Origin: Treponema sp. UBA3662
GTDB lineage: Bacteria > Spirochaetota > Spirochaetia > Treponematales > Treponemataceae
Assembly: GCA_002373205.1 (NCBI GenBank)
Contig: DFJV01000042.1
Coordinates: 1 to 36,274, forward strand
Direction of reading: 5' to 3'
DNA: 36,274 nucleotides
The notes beneath the pieces are model-generated. The model was not told the origin of the DNA. It worked only from the letters and a program-made list of their open reading frames with translations, and did no database searches. Of the stretch, positions 1-7,349 are shown one piece after another; position 1 is the stretch's first letter; every line of letters starts with the position of its first letter. The translations under genes and the position numbers were made by a program.

Positions 1-491
1 CAATCATTAGGTAAAACTTCATTTCGCAGTGATTTTGTCATATTAGAAAACGATTCGTCTTTTGCATCTGTCATCACAAGATTTTTTGATTCATCATCAA
101 AAATACAAGAAATCATTCCATCTCCTAACTGGAAAAGATAAAGAGTACTATTGTGATATACTGCCCCCAAAAAGGTTGCCGAACAATCTCTAACATCAAA
201 AGAGCTCTTCTGTATTTCACAAACCCATTTTTTTACAAAAAGAGAAGTAAAATCCTCCGGCGATTTGTCCCGAACCCCAATCCATTCTTTTGCCAACTTT
301 ACAAACAACCAGCATGCAGTCTTAGAACCAAAATCAGAATGAGCCTTACTTCCTAACCCGTCAGAAACTGCTGCAATAAAGCATTTCTTTGACAAGAACA
401 AATAATGAGAATCCTGCATAGGTAATTTTTGTTTTATATGTAAAGGCCCTATGCATTCAGCACAAGCTCCTTTCCATTTTGTATTCCACAT
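1..491 (-). CDS. PP2C-family serine/threonine phosphatase, 3' end cut by window edge
   Basis: About 163 codons are visible from an ATG at 491, preceded by an AGG-containing ribosome-binding site; the C-terminus lies beyond base 1. The translation has the hallmarks of a PP2C metal-dependent phosphatase: VSDGLGSKAHSD near residues 45-56 (metal-binding Asp and Gly loop), DCSATFLGAV near 107-116, and LGDGMIS near 128-134. Such enzymes remove phosphate from Ser/Thr using Mn/Mg. The start lies 12 bases after the stop of the upstream vWA gene, so it is the sixth visible gene of the operon. PP2C next to vWA proteins is the signature of the TerY-P triad, whose third member is a Ser/Thr kinase. A kinase is therefore expected just left of the window (inference). 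Family call is firm; substrate unknown. Confidence 0.85.
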   Translation of the reverse strand, partial: MWNTKWKGACAECIGPLHIKQKLPMQDSHYLFLSKKCFIAAVSDGLGSKAHSDFGSKTACWLFVKLAKEWIGVRDKSPEDFTSLFVKKWVCEIQKSSFDVRDCSATFLGAVYHNSTLYLFQLGDGMISCIFDDESKNLVMTDAKDESFSNMTKSLRNEVLPND

Positions 492-503
492 ATCGCCTAG
501 GTC

Positions 504-962
504 CTAATAGTTTAATGATTCGATTGCTGCAGAAATCTCAAGAGCATTAAATATGTACTTTTTCTGCTCTGATACAATCATATTTTCTGGAAAAAAAGAC
601 TTCCCATTAATTACTCTTGAATCAGCTCCAACTAAAACAACTCTCAGTTTTGAATTAGAATTATCCCTAAGAAATTCAGTCAGATTTGATTTATCTTCAT
701 TAGAAAAGCCATCTGTTAAAAGTAAACATGAATCATTGTTATTTCTTAAGAAATTTAGCAAAGCTTGAATTGAAGACTTTCCATTGAAATCAATACTTAT
801 TGTTTCTTCTGTTCCAGAAGCTAATCTTACATCTTCTCCCCAAAGGAAAAAACTACAATCAATTCCTTCTGTTAATTGTATTTCTCTAATGATTGATTGA
901 ATTACTTCTGGCTTTCCCAATGTATTCATACTTCCTGATTTATCAATTACTACATTAATCAT
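504..962 (-). CDS. small von Willebrand factor A (vWA) domain protein
   Basis: The protein is about 152 residues, essentially one vWA domain. The MIDAS metal site is visible as VVIDKSGSM at the N-terminus (DxSxS) and LLLTDG near residue 85. Start: an ATG at 974 is possible, but the ATG at 962 sits a proper distance behind a GGA and overlaps the stop codon of the preceding CARF nuclease gene (ATGATTAA), implying translational coupling. vWA domains mediate metal-dependent protein-protein contacts. This copy is much shorter and quite different from the TerY-like vWA upstream, so the operon holds two distinct vWA proteins. It probably acts as a partner or adaptor for the nuclease or the phosphatase (inference). 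Confidence 0.8.
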   Translation of the reverse strand: MINVVIDKSGSMNTLGKPEVIQSIIREIQLTEGIDCSFFLWGEDVRLASGTEETISIDFNGKSSIQALLNFLRNNNDSCLLLTDGFSNEDKSNLTEFLRDNSNSKLRVVLVGADSRVINGKSFFPENMIVSEQKKYIFNALEISAAIESLNY

Positions 963-2682
963 TTTCACATCCAATAATTTTCTTTATCTGCTCAATAAGA
1001 TCATCTCCAGAAACAATCTCAACATTCGGAGTTTCCTTAATTTTCTTATCAAGAATATCTGAATCTGGAGTTTTCGAATAAGCAAGTATTCCCTTTCCTT
1101 CAATTCCTCCATAATAACGAGCAATTGTAGATAGCTTTTCTATATGTTCAACCTCAGGCCGACCAGATTTGCATTCAACGATAAATAGTTGCTTACCATT
1201 TGTAAAAACAACATCCATCTCTTGATAGATATAATGGTCTGAATCAAACTCAGAGATAGCTTTGTTGAAATCGACTTTTATTCCATGTCGTATATCAAGT
1301 AATTTTCCTTTTTCATAAAGTGGATATAGATGATTATAAACATATTCTTCAAACCAGCCGCCTTTTATGTATGTACTAAACTGTGTTTCATCTTCAAATG
1401 CATAATCAACTGATCTTGTACTTACACTATAAGGGCCTTGTGCCAACGGCATAATTTCTGGGTGCCAAGGGTCTTCTATAGAAAGTGAATAATAGCATTC
1501 ACTTTTATTCATTTCTTGAATTTCTTTATAAAGGTAATTAATTTTCTTTCTGGCTTTCCACATCTCATCAGTCATTGCAATTGAATCTTCATCATCAGCA
1601 CCGGAACGACCATAATCACAAATACCAAGCCCGTTACTATTTACTAAAATAAATGACTCAACGTTTGTAATTGGCTTTAGTTCTTCTGTCATAAAATCAT
1701 TCAAATAAGTGATTTTTAGTTCTTTGCCACCTACATAAAAAGGAACTCCTCCGAGTTTTCGACATGCGTTCATTGCACCTGCATACATTAATTTAGTTCC
1801 ACCAGTTAAATTAAAACCGATTCTTGCATCCCATGGTAAATCTGCTGAGTCTTTAATTATTTTTTCAAATACATCACTAGGATTATAAGGATCCGCTTTT
1901 ATTTGTAAGAACTCACAACTCTTTGGAAGAAATTTTCTCATACATTCTGCATCAAAATTTCCAGATGAAACGAATACGTGCTTTTTACAATTAAAATGAT
2001 TTACGCCCAACAATGCAGGTATTCTCTGTTCTCCAAACAAAGTATATATAACATCATAAGAGTCAGTTTTGTTCTCATCTTTTGGATTCGGATTCTGTTT
2101 AGAATTCCAGGCTAGCCATTCTTTTGGAGGCATAACTGGAACAGGAGGTTTCCTTGGATCCGAACTGGCAATGAGTCGCTTTGAAAGTCCTGGAAACTTA
2201 AATGCTGCTAAAGCCCAAGAGAATGCCATCAACGGCGTTCCTGGACTCAAAAAAATTGAAACACGACATTCAATTTGTAAATCTGAAATGTATTGTAATG
2301 CTTGAACAGCTGCACTATAAATTCCTTCAGAATCATTGAGCTCAGAAAGTGTAACAGGTATTAATCCTACCGAAACAGTCTTTCCCATTTCGGAGATTTT
2401 CCCTTCAATAAAGTTTATGAAATGCTTGTGTGCTGCAGAACAGTTTGCATATTCATATGTGAATTTAAATTTTGCATCAGGATCTTCCGAATCCTTAGAC
2501 TCGTTAAGCTTAAATTCAAATTCATCATTAGAAATACTATCATCATGTTTTGTATAGCCAAGAACGATAACATCGGTATAATCACCGTCTATTAAGGCTC
2601 CTAAAACTGGACCACTTTTTTCAAATCCCAATGATGACTTAAAATCAGTAATACCGTACCATGTCACAAGATAGTTTTTCAT
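955..2682 (-). CDS. Card1/Can-like effector: two CARF-like domains plus PD-(D/E)XK nuclease
   Basis: The start is set at the ATG at 2682 because GGTGGAG lies just before it; the ATG at 2697 has no spaced ribosome-binding site. Length about 575 residues. The N-terminal part begins YLVTWYGITD and carries an ISPGTP-like loop (LSPGTPLMAF near residue 146), as in RtcR-type CARF sensors. A second Rossmann-like unit at roughly 215-345 has the NLTGGTKLMYAGAM loop (about 292-300) typical of DUF1887/Card1 CARF domains. The C-terminal part has GGWFEEYVY (about 440-448), then MDVVF and LFIVECKSG (about 488-506), the E, D and ExK residues of a PD-(D/E)XK nuclease. Card1/Can enzymes bind cyclic oligoadenylate and cut nucleic acid. 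Here the gene lies between two vWA genes with no CRISPR nearby, so the ligand source is unknown. Family call strong, ligand inferred. Confidence 0.85.
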   Translation of the reverse strand: MKNYLVTWYGITDFKSSLGFEKSGPVLGALIDGDYTDVIVLGYTKHDDSISNDEFEFKLNESKDSEDPDAKFKFTYEYANCSAAHKHFINFIEGKISEMGKTVSVGLIPVTLSELNDSEGIYSAAVQALQYISDLQIECRVSIFLSPGTPLMAFSWALAAFKFPGLSKRLIASSDPRKPPVPVMPPKEWLAWNSKQNPNPKDENKTDSYDVIYTLFGEQRIPALLGVNHFNCKKHVFVSSGNFDAECMRKFLPKSCEFLQIKADPYNPSDVFEKIIKDSADLPWDARIGFNLTGGTKLMYAGAMNACRKLGGVPFYVGGKELKITYLNDFMTEELKPITNVESFILVNSNGLGICDYGRSGADDEDSIAMTDEMWKARKKINYLYKEIQEMNKSECYYSLSIEDPWHPEIMPLAQGPYSVSTRSVDYAFEDETQFSTYIKGGWFEEYVYNHLYPLYEKGKLLDIRHGIKVDFNKAISEFDSDHYIYQEMDVVFTNGKQLFIVECKSGRPEVEHIEKLSTIARYYGGIEGKGILAYSKTPDSDILDKKIKETPNVEIVSGDDLIEQIKKIIGCEND

Positions 2683-2704
2683 AAACTCCACCTTCATCCT
2701 TGTA

Positions 2705-3409
2705 TTACCAATAACTTCCTGTATCTGGAATTGAAGCTACCGGTTCAACGATTTCCTTAGGTGGTTCAATTTTCATAATTACATTTGGATTCTGAGAATG
2801 ACTTCGTGTTGCTACACTCATTGTGACAAACTTGAAGAATTTATGCATTGAAGAAGCATCTTTTGCATAAAACAATGGATTTTCAGTTCCTTCAATGAAT
2901 CGTTTGAGGACAACTTCATTGGCATCACTTCCAATAGCCATTGCCATACGGTCACATTTTGAAGAACGCCCATCCTTAATGAAATTATCCATTGGGCATT
3001 CCCAATCATCATTTGGAGCACCATCAGAACAAAGAATAACCAAAGGGCGATAAGCACGAGAAGGGGTGGTCTCTTTATCTTCAATCATATCTTTTGCCAT
3101 ACGAAGAGCCATTCCCATTGGAGTATTACCCTGAGCTTCCAGTTTTTTCATTTCCACTTTTGAAGCATTAGTATATGGTAATGCGAGTTGGACTCCATTA
3201 TACCCAAATGTGATAACAGATACCTGGATTTCTGTTTCAAGCTGTTCTTCATGAGCAAAATCTTTAATCATATCACGAACAGCAGAATCAAGTTCTACAA
3301 TTTTTGACTGTTCTCCGCCTGCATTCATACTTGAACTTGTATCTAGAAGTAATACAACTGGAAGTGGTTTTGCCTTTGCTACTGTGTACTTTGATGGATC
3401 GAATGCCAT
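2705..3409 (-). CDS. TerY-like vWA domain protein
   Basis: The protein is 234 residues with a good AAGGAG ribosome-binding site. It matches TerY-type vWA proteins: LLLDTSSSM near residue 20 (MIDAS DxSxS), GNTPMG near 94 (MIDAS Thr), and YRPLVILCSDGAPNDDW near 120-136 (MIDAS Asp followed by the family's TDGxPTDxW-like loop). The C-terminus is Pro/Glu-rich. TerY proteins are typically encoded with a PP2C phosphatase and a protein kinase in tellurite/stress and conflict loci, and are thought to be scaffolds or phosphorylation targets. A 63-base gap separates it from the sigma-like gene upstream, the largest gap in this operon, so an internal promoter or processing site is possible. I recognise the family but not a specific substrate. 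Confidence 0.85.
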   Translation of the reverse strand: MAFDPSKYTVAKAKPLPVVLLLDTSSSMNAGGEQSKIVELDSAVRDMIKDFAHEEQLETEIQVSVITFGYNGVQLALPYTNASKVEMKKLEAQGNTPMGMALRMAKDMIEDKETTPSRAYRPLVILCSDGAPNDDWECPMDNFIKDGRSSKCDRMAMAIGSDANEVVLKRFIEGTENPLFYAKDASSMHKFFKFVTMSVATRSHSQNPNVIMKIEPPKEIVEPVASIPDTGSYW

Positions 3410-3472
3410 AGTGTTTTCTCCTTAGTATGGGTTATTACCCTTAATTTTGTTACTTAATTTAGTAGCAAAATA

Positions 3473-4396
3473 TCAAACAGTTGATATTTCCGGATTATTT
3501 TTTTGAATTTTTCCAAAAAATGTTTTTATCGTATTACTTACAGAACCTTCATCTTTTCCAATTCTTGCTGCTAATTCTGCCTGTTCTGGAAGCTTATTAT
3601 GATTGATAAAGTCTTGAAGTAAAATTAAATCAATAAAATTCCTGTTTTCTAATAATTCCATAATTTGTTTTTTTAAGAAATTCATTTCTAACACTTGTAA
3701 GACTCGGAGTGTAATAAAAGTATTAAGCCATTCCTTCTGCCTTGTCTGGCATCCATCAAAAGCAGCTTCTATTTTTTTTAGATCTTCAAGCGCATATTCG
3801 ATCTTATATAACTCTTCTTCTGGAGTAAGATAGTTATTTTCTACTGCATCAGTTTCGAAAATAGAAGTTTCTTCTTCTACTTCTGCTGCGTTTTTTATCT
3901 GTTCATCTACAATCTGAGACTGATAATACTTAACTATCAAATCCTTTACTTCATCAATTGTTAATCCAGATTGTTTAGCAAGCCACTGCTGAACATTTTC
4001 ATTGGATGGATCCTTCCCAATTCGGTTAGCAGTATTTATGAGTTGAACAGCCCTATTATATTCATCCCTGGTACACATTCTGAATTTCTTAAGCTCGCCT
4101 CTTTCCTTAACATGGCGAATTTCATTTTCAAGACATGAATATAAATATCCTACATACGAGGTTGAATTCTCTTTATAATTATGAAGAGTTCTTTTTATAC
4201 AATGAAAAATCTCAACACCTGCAAGTCTGACATCTTCTTCTTTAAAACAAATAAGAGCCCAATCCCAAATAGGTGTATAAATTTTCTGAAAAAGTTTTTT
4301 ATATTCAAGAGAATTTCTATCTTGTATTTTCTGAATCTCTGTAAAGAGCGCATGAATCTCTTCTTCTTTCCTTTGCTTGGCAGTAATATTCAACAT
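3473..4396 (-). CDS. sigma-70-like factor / sigma-related DNA-binding protein
   Basis: The protein is about 307 residues from the ATG at 4396 (AGGTGG before it); a GTG at 4405 is the alternative. It resembles a divergent sigma-70 protein. Residues about 40-95 give a region-2-like helical segment (YKKLFQKIY, then SYVGYLYSCLENEIRH). About 115-150 looks like a region-3 unit (RIGKDPSNENVQQWLAKQSG). The C-terminus has a helix-turn-helix-like segment (AELAARIGKDEGSVSNTIK). The middle is acidic (VEEETSIFETDAVENN) and could be a flexible linker. It starts about 10 bases after the stop of the CARF gene and precedes the TerY-like gene. It may direct RNA polymerase to the operon or respond to the CARF/phosphatase circuit (inference). 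Family call moderate because the regions are divergent. Confidence 0.6.
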   Translation of the reverse strand: MLNITAKQRKEEEIHALFTEIQKIQDRNSLEYKKLFQKIYTPIWDWALICFKEEDVRLAGVEIFHCIKRTLHNYKENSTSYVGYLYSCLENEIRHVKERGELKKFRMCTRDEYNRAVQLINTANRIGKDPSNENVQQWLAKQSGLTIDEVKDLIVKYYQSQIVDEQIKNAAEVEEETSIFETDAVENNYLTPEEELYKIEYALEDLKKIEAAFDGCQTRQKEWLNTFITLRVLQVLEMNFLKKQIMELLENRNFIDLILLQDFINHNKLPEQAELAARIGKDEGSVSNTIKTFFGKIQKNNPEISTV

Positions 4397-4405
4397 ATCT
4401 ACCAC

Positions 4406-5026
4406 CTATAAAGAGAAGAATTCGTCTAAATTATTTCTTGCCTCATTTCCATCAGATGCAACCATTGAATTTGTAAGATTATTTAAATAATACAATGATG
4501 TTACATCATAAAGTTCTGGCGAACCAGCTTTATTATTATCATCAAAATTTACCTTTCCATATATAACAGTCTTTACATCACAATTAAGAAACTTTTCTGC
4601 AAAAGAAAGGACGCACATAAGAATCATTGGTAACGGTTTTGGTCCAAATGTAATGTCAGCATAGATTTGACAATTCTCATCAATTTTATCTAACATTGCT
4701 TTTAGTCTAGTTTCATGATTATTCTTTGTTTCTATAAAATCTGAATCTAAAGTTTCATAGGATATCTTTGCACCAATTCCAGCATTTATTTCATCCAGTT
4801 CTTGTATAAATAAACCACTGTTTATTCCACTATTTCCAGCTTTATCCAGCGTTCTTAGAAGTACAATTTTTACATCATCATTTTTCTTCAAATTTTCTGC
4901 AAGAATTGCATTTATAGGATATATTACAGGTTTATTATAACTGGAATTCACATTTCCGGTTCCATAATAATTCATTGAATCCAATTTTTTTTTCATTGGA
5001 ATATCACAAAAAACAATTTTCTTCAT
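4406..5026 (-). CDS. small CARF-domain protein, TM1812-like
   Basis: The protein is 206 residues and is the first gene of the operon, with an AGGAGA ribosome-binding site. The middle shows ADITFGPKPLPMILM (about 120-134), the counterpart of the DITHGFRSxP ligand-binding loop in TM1812/Csx1-type CARF proteins. It is followed by a predicted strand ending VIYGKVNF and by ELYDVTSLYYLNNL, matching the (Y/I)YG and dLT-L elements of that family. No HEPN, nuclease or HTH domain follows; the protein ends shortly after the CARF fold. Stand-alone CARF proteins can be sensors, sinks or ring nucleases that destroy cyclic oligoadenylate. Which role applies here cannot be read from the sequence. Its presence beside a double-CARF nuclease supports a cyclic-nucleotide-controlled system. 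Confidence 0.7.
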   Translation of the reverse strand: MKKIVFCDIPMKKKLDSMNYYGTGNVNSSYNKPVIYPINAILAENLKKNDDVKIVLLRTLDKAGNSGINSGLFIQELDEINAGIGAKISYETLDSDFIETKNNHETRLKAMLDKIDENCQIYADITFGPKPLPMILMCVLSFAEKFLNCDVKTVIYGKVNFDDNNKAGSPELYDVTSLYYLNNLTNSMVASDGNEARNNLDEFFSL

Positions 5027-5043
5027 TCAGCTATCTCCTAGGT

Positions 5044-5073
5044 ATAATATCATCTACAGTAATTAGGAACCAA
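5044..5073 (-). promoter_or_regulatory. possible promoter of the CARF/vWA/PP2C operon
   Basis: On the minus strand TTGGTT (5068-5073) is followed after 18 bases by TATTAT (5044-5049). The predicted start would fall inside or just before the ribosome-binding site at 5034-5039, leaving almost no leader, so this is a weak call. The rest of the AT-rich gap up to 5265 shows no gene or clear hairpin. Confidence 0.3.
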
Positions 5074-5265
5074 AAAACCTAGAGTTGATACTTTTTATTA
5101 ATCAGTTAGATTTTTTTGGATTTTTATAAATTATCTATTAAAGATCCTCTTTCCCAATCTACAATTATACCCCATATTTCTCAGAAGACAATTAACCTTT
5201 TGCTAAATATTTTTATACATACAATAAAAAAACAGACTTTTTACTTAACATAGTTATAGTTTTAC

Positions 5266-5693
5266 CTACTCCACCCCTTCTACATCCCTAAAACTCATCT
5301 TCTTCCTGTCATTCCGTTTCTGCACACCCTTCCCACCAGAAGCCTTCTGACGTAAATCGCCGTTAGTCAAAACAGAGATAGACTTCTCACTAGACTGACG
5401 ACGTTTTTTCGCATCCCCATCCAGCAATTTCCACGATTCTCCTTCTTAATCAGAATATCATTCGCACTATTAAGATGAAGTGCATAAGGCAGCTGATTGT
5501 TTTCTCCAAGATATTCAATGCAAACTTCCAGATCTTTAAGACAGATTCCGGCCTTATTCTTGCCGGAGATTTTTGCGTTTTCTCGAACCTTCTTTGCGAG
5601 GTTTGCTTCTGTTATAAGAGACTTTTCTTTCATCTGCTCAAGGGCAGTTACTATTTCTTTTTGAATCGGTGTAAGTGTTTCCATTTTTGCCAT
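5266..5693 (-). pseudogene. unknown gene with a frameshift near its 3' third
   Basis: The open frame from 5693 (or the ATG at 5684) runs to a stop at 5367 and encodes a charged helical protein starting METLTPIQKEIVTALEQ. After residue about 82 (ILIKKE) the original frame becomes low quality. One other frame continues as ESWKLLDGDAKKRRQSSEKS and stays open through a Lys/Arg-rich tail to a TAG at 5266-5268. The full product would be about 140 residues. The break lies near 5446. It may be a true frameshift or a sequence error. The gene starts 10 bases after the crcB stop and is probably cotranscribed with it. I do not recognise the family. Confidence 0.5.
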
Positions 5694-5703
5694 ATCCTCT
5701 ACC

Positions 5704-6072
5704 CTATTTTCCTACTATCACTTGCCCTGCAAATGCCAGCCCAACTCCTATAACCACGCTCAGTGCAATATAAAGAACAGCAAGTCCAATATGTCCTGTC
5801 TTTATGAGTGTCTCTGTTTCTAAGGCAAAAGTCGAGAATGTTGTGAATCCACCGCACAAGCCGGTCTTTATAAAAAGTACAGTCTTTGGTGAAAGCGAAC
5901 TATTCTTTACTGCAAGAGCTGCAATCAGGCCGATAACAAAACAGCCCAGAAGATTTATCACCAGAGTCTTTACCGGAAAGGTAAATGGTTCTTTGAGGGG
6001 AATCAGACCTGTCAGATATCTGAGGCAGGCACCGATTCCGCCGCCTAATGCTACTACTAAACAATTCAACAT
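5704..6072 (-). CDS. crcB: fluoride ion channel CrcB/FluC
   Basis: The protein is 122 residues, the usual length for this family, with four predicted membrane helices. Diagnostic motifs: GGGIGACLRYLTG at the N-terminus, NLLGCFVIGL (pore Asn), and GLCGGFTTFSTFALE (the Phe-box/TxS segment lining the fluoride path). Fluc channels are dual-topology dimers that expel fluoride from the cytoplasm. The ribosome-binding site is TAGGA. I looked for a fluoride riboswitch upstream and saw none; the upstream DNA is a gene relic. A single copy is present, consistent with a homodimer. Confidence 0.93.
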   Translation of the reverse strand: MLNCLVVALGGGIGACLRYLTGLIPLKEPFTFPVKTLVINLLGCFVIGLIAALAVKNSSLSPKTVLFIKTGLCGGFTTFSTFALETETLIKTGHIGLAVLYIALSVVIGVGLAFAGQVIVGK

Positions 6073-6078
6073 ATTATC

Positions 6079-6350
6079 CTACTTTGCCACCTGCATGGCC
6101 ATGTACATCCTCATCTTAACATCTTTGTTTCTTGTGTTAAAGATTCTTTCAAAGTAATCTGTCCACTAGTAACTTCTCCAGCAGCCGAAATCATCTATAG
6201 TAACCGTCATCGAAATTGCAGCCTGCAAAGTAAACTCCGTTTATCTTATTTGCTTCATACATACTTGAAAAACCTTTCATCGGGTACATATCTTTGCAGA
6301 AGATAAAACCGATAGTTGTATCAGGATTATTAACGGCAGTATCATAACCT
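6079..6350 (-). pseudogene. degenerate coding remnant(s) upstream of crcB
   Basis: Two protein-like stretches in different frames survive. Near 6191-6350 the minus strand reads GYDTAVNNPDTTIGFIFCKD and then MYPMKGFSSMYEANKINGVY to a TGA. Overlapping and beyond it, another frame reads TVTIDDFGCWRSY, a TAG at 6166-6168, then WTDYFERIFNTRNKDVKMRM to a TAG at 6079-6081. The amino-acid composition is gene-like but neither piece has a plausible start, so this looks like a decayed gene with a frameshift and a nonsense codon. Family not recognised. It fills the gap between crcB and the truncated integrase-like gene. Confidence 0.35.
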
Positions 6351-6382
6351 TGAACTTATCTTATCTAAAAAGAAATCCGTAC

Positions 6383-6410
6383 TTGTTGTCATATTCTCTT
6401 ATGATATAAA
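6383..6410 (+). promoter_or_regulatory. possible promoter of the integrase-like fragment
   Basis: TTGTTG (6383-6388) and TATAAA (6405-6410) are spaced by 16 bases, followed by an AT-rich leader and a good AAGGAGG ribosome-binding site about 9 bases before the ATG at 6472. Confidence 0.35.
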
Positions 6411-6471
6411 GAATTAATAAGATAAAAGTTTAAATTTTATTTTCGATATTCAAGACAAGGAGGATATTGTT

Positions 6472-6825
6472 ATGAATATCGAAAGACTAATAGCGACATC
6501 GGATGTTTTGTTCAAAGCAATGAAAGAGCAACACTATACAGATTCAACTATAGAAAAGTATATTTGCGAAATTCATTGGATACAAAAACATGGAAAAGAC
6601 AAAGATTTTTCATCTTATGTTGATTTATGTAATTATCGACTTGAAAGAAAAAGAGCTTCTGTTGGCGTGTCATATAGCCATCGTTCTATGTATCGCGTTT
6701 TCAAGGACTTTGCCGAAAATAATCAATTTCCATTGCACTATAAAAGAAATCCTTTGCAACCTATTGTTTTAACAGGTACACCCATAAGAAAACCTCCTAT
6801 TTCTTCTTCATTGATTCAAGAATGA
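6472..6825 (+). pseudogene. probable tyrosine-recombinase N-terminal fragment
   Basis: The frame has a strong ribosome-binding site (AAGGAGG) and encodes 117 residues. The segment LFKAMKEQHYTDSTIEKY resembles the start of the SAM-like core-binding domain of tyrosine integrases, and a second helical part (SYSHRSMYRVFKDFAENNQF) fits that domain. No catalytic domain (R..HxxR..Y) follows. The reading frame ends within 30 bases of a fragment encoded on the other strand, so the gene seems cut by a rearrangement near 6,785-6,825. It may mark the end of a former mobile element. Family call is tentative, based on motif style only. Confidence 0.4.
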
Positions 6826-7000
6826 GCCTTGCATAAGACCCAGTCTTGATTGCTCGATTTTTCAAGGTAATGGACAATTCGTAGCGGTCTACACCCTCGA
6901 TGTTGGACATTGCCTTTCTAAAATTATCCCATACAACTTCAATGTAGACAATCACTTTATGTTGAAGAGGAATATTTTTTAGTCTGCAATTAGAGTTCAC
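6797..7000 (-). pseudogene. short unknown coding fragment
   Basis: The minus strand encodes up to 67 residues, with a gene-like C-terminus (GVDRYELSITLKNRAIKTGS and onward). The only in-frame start at the 5' end is a GTG without a convincing ribosome-binding site, and a stop lies just upstream, so this is probably the 3' remnant of a larger gene. It overlaps the integrase-like fragment tail to tail by 29 bases. Function unknown. Confidence 0.3.
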
Positions 7001-7058
7001 CCTTACAAAAAAATTGACATTAAAAAATTATTTTTTTCATCAATATGCAAATTTGTCT

Positions 7059-7135
7059 CCGTCAAGATAACTGCATCTCATTCATCAAGACAGACAGAAC
7101 AATTCATCTTGACGGCCACTTCTAATTCATCAAGA
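7059..7135 (+). repeat. cluster of short CATCAAGA boxes
   Basis: Within an otherwise gene-free gap (7001-7349), CCGTCAAGAT (7059-7068) and ATCTTGACGG (7106-7115) form a perfect 10-base inverted repeat. TTCATCAAGA occurs at 7081-7090 and again at 7126-7135. The cluster could be a protein-binding array or the remnant of a mobile element end. The following 80 bases are rich in CCGCAAAT/CCGCATAAAT-like words but show no gene. Confidence 0.4.
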
Positions 7136-7218
7136 TGGAATCACCAAAATCTCCCGATAAATCCGCATAAATCGCCGCAAATTCGGGATGAATCCGCAAC
7201 AAAACCGGGATAAAAAAA

Positions 7219-7252
7219 GGAGGCCGGCACGCCAAAAAAAGTGCCGGTCTCC
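7219..7252 (-). terminator. rho-independent terminator of the HU-family gene
   Basis: A 12-base stem with one mismatch (GGAGGCCGGCAC, 7219-7230, against GTGCCGGTCTCC, 7241-7252) encloses a 10-base loop. On the minus strand it is followed by a run of seven T, placing a terminator about 100 bases after the HU-family stop codon. Confidence 0.8.
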
Positions 7253-7349
7253 CAAATATTGTTTTTCATAACGGAATGTCCTTTCCGGTTTTTACCGGGC
7301 TTTTGTCATAAACCCATCCGCCGTTATCCGGTTGGGCTTACCAGTTCAT

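Noticed and set aside
153..356. Plus-strand open frame of 67 codons
   Set aside because: It is the shadow of the PP2C gene on the other strand, whose translation has clear family motifs.
2069..2557. Plus-strand open frames over the CARF nuclease gene
   Set aside because: No ribosome-binding sites, odd composition, and fully covered by the well-supported minus-strand gene.
6073..6200. Fluoride riboswitch before crcB
   Set aside because: The conserved core words of the fluoride aptamer are absent; the DNA is a decayed coding remnant.
7059..7135. CRISPR array
   Set aside because: The repeated words are about 10 bases, irregularly spaced and in both orientations; no repeat-spacer structure exists anywhere in the window.
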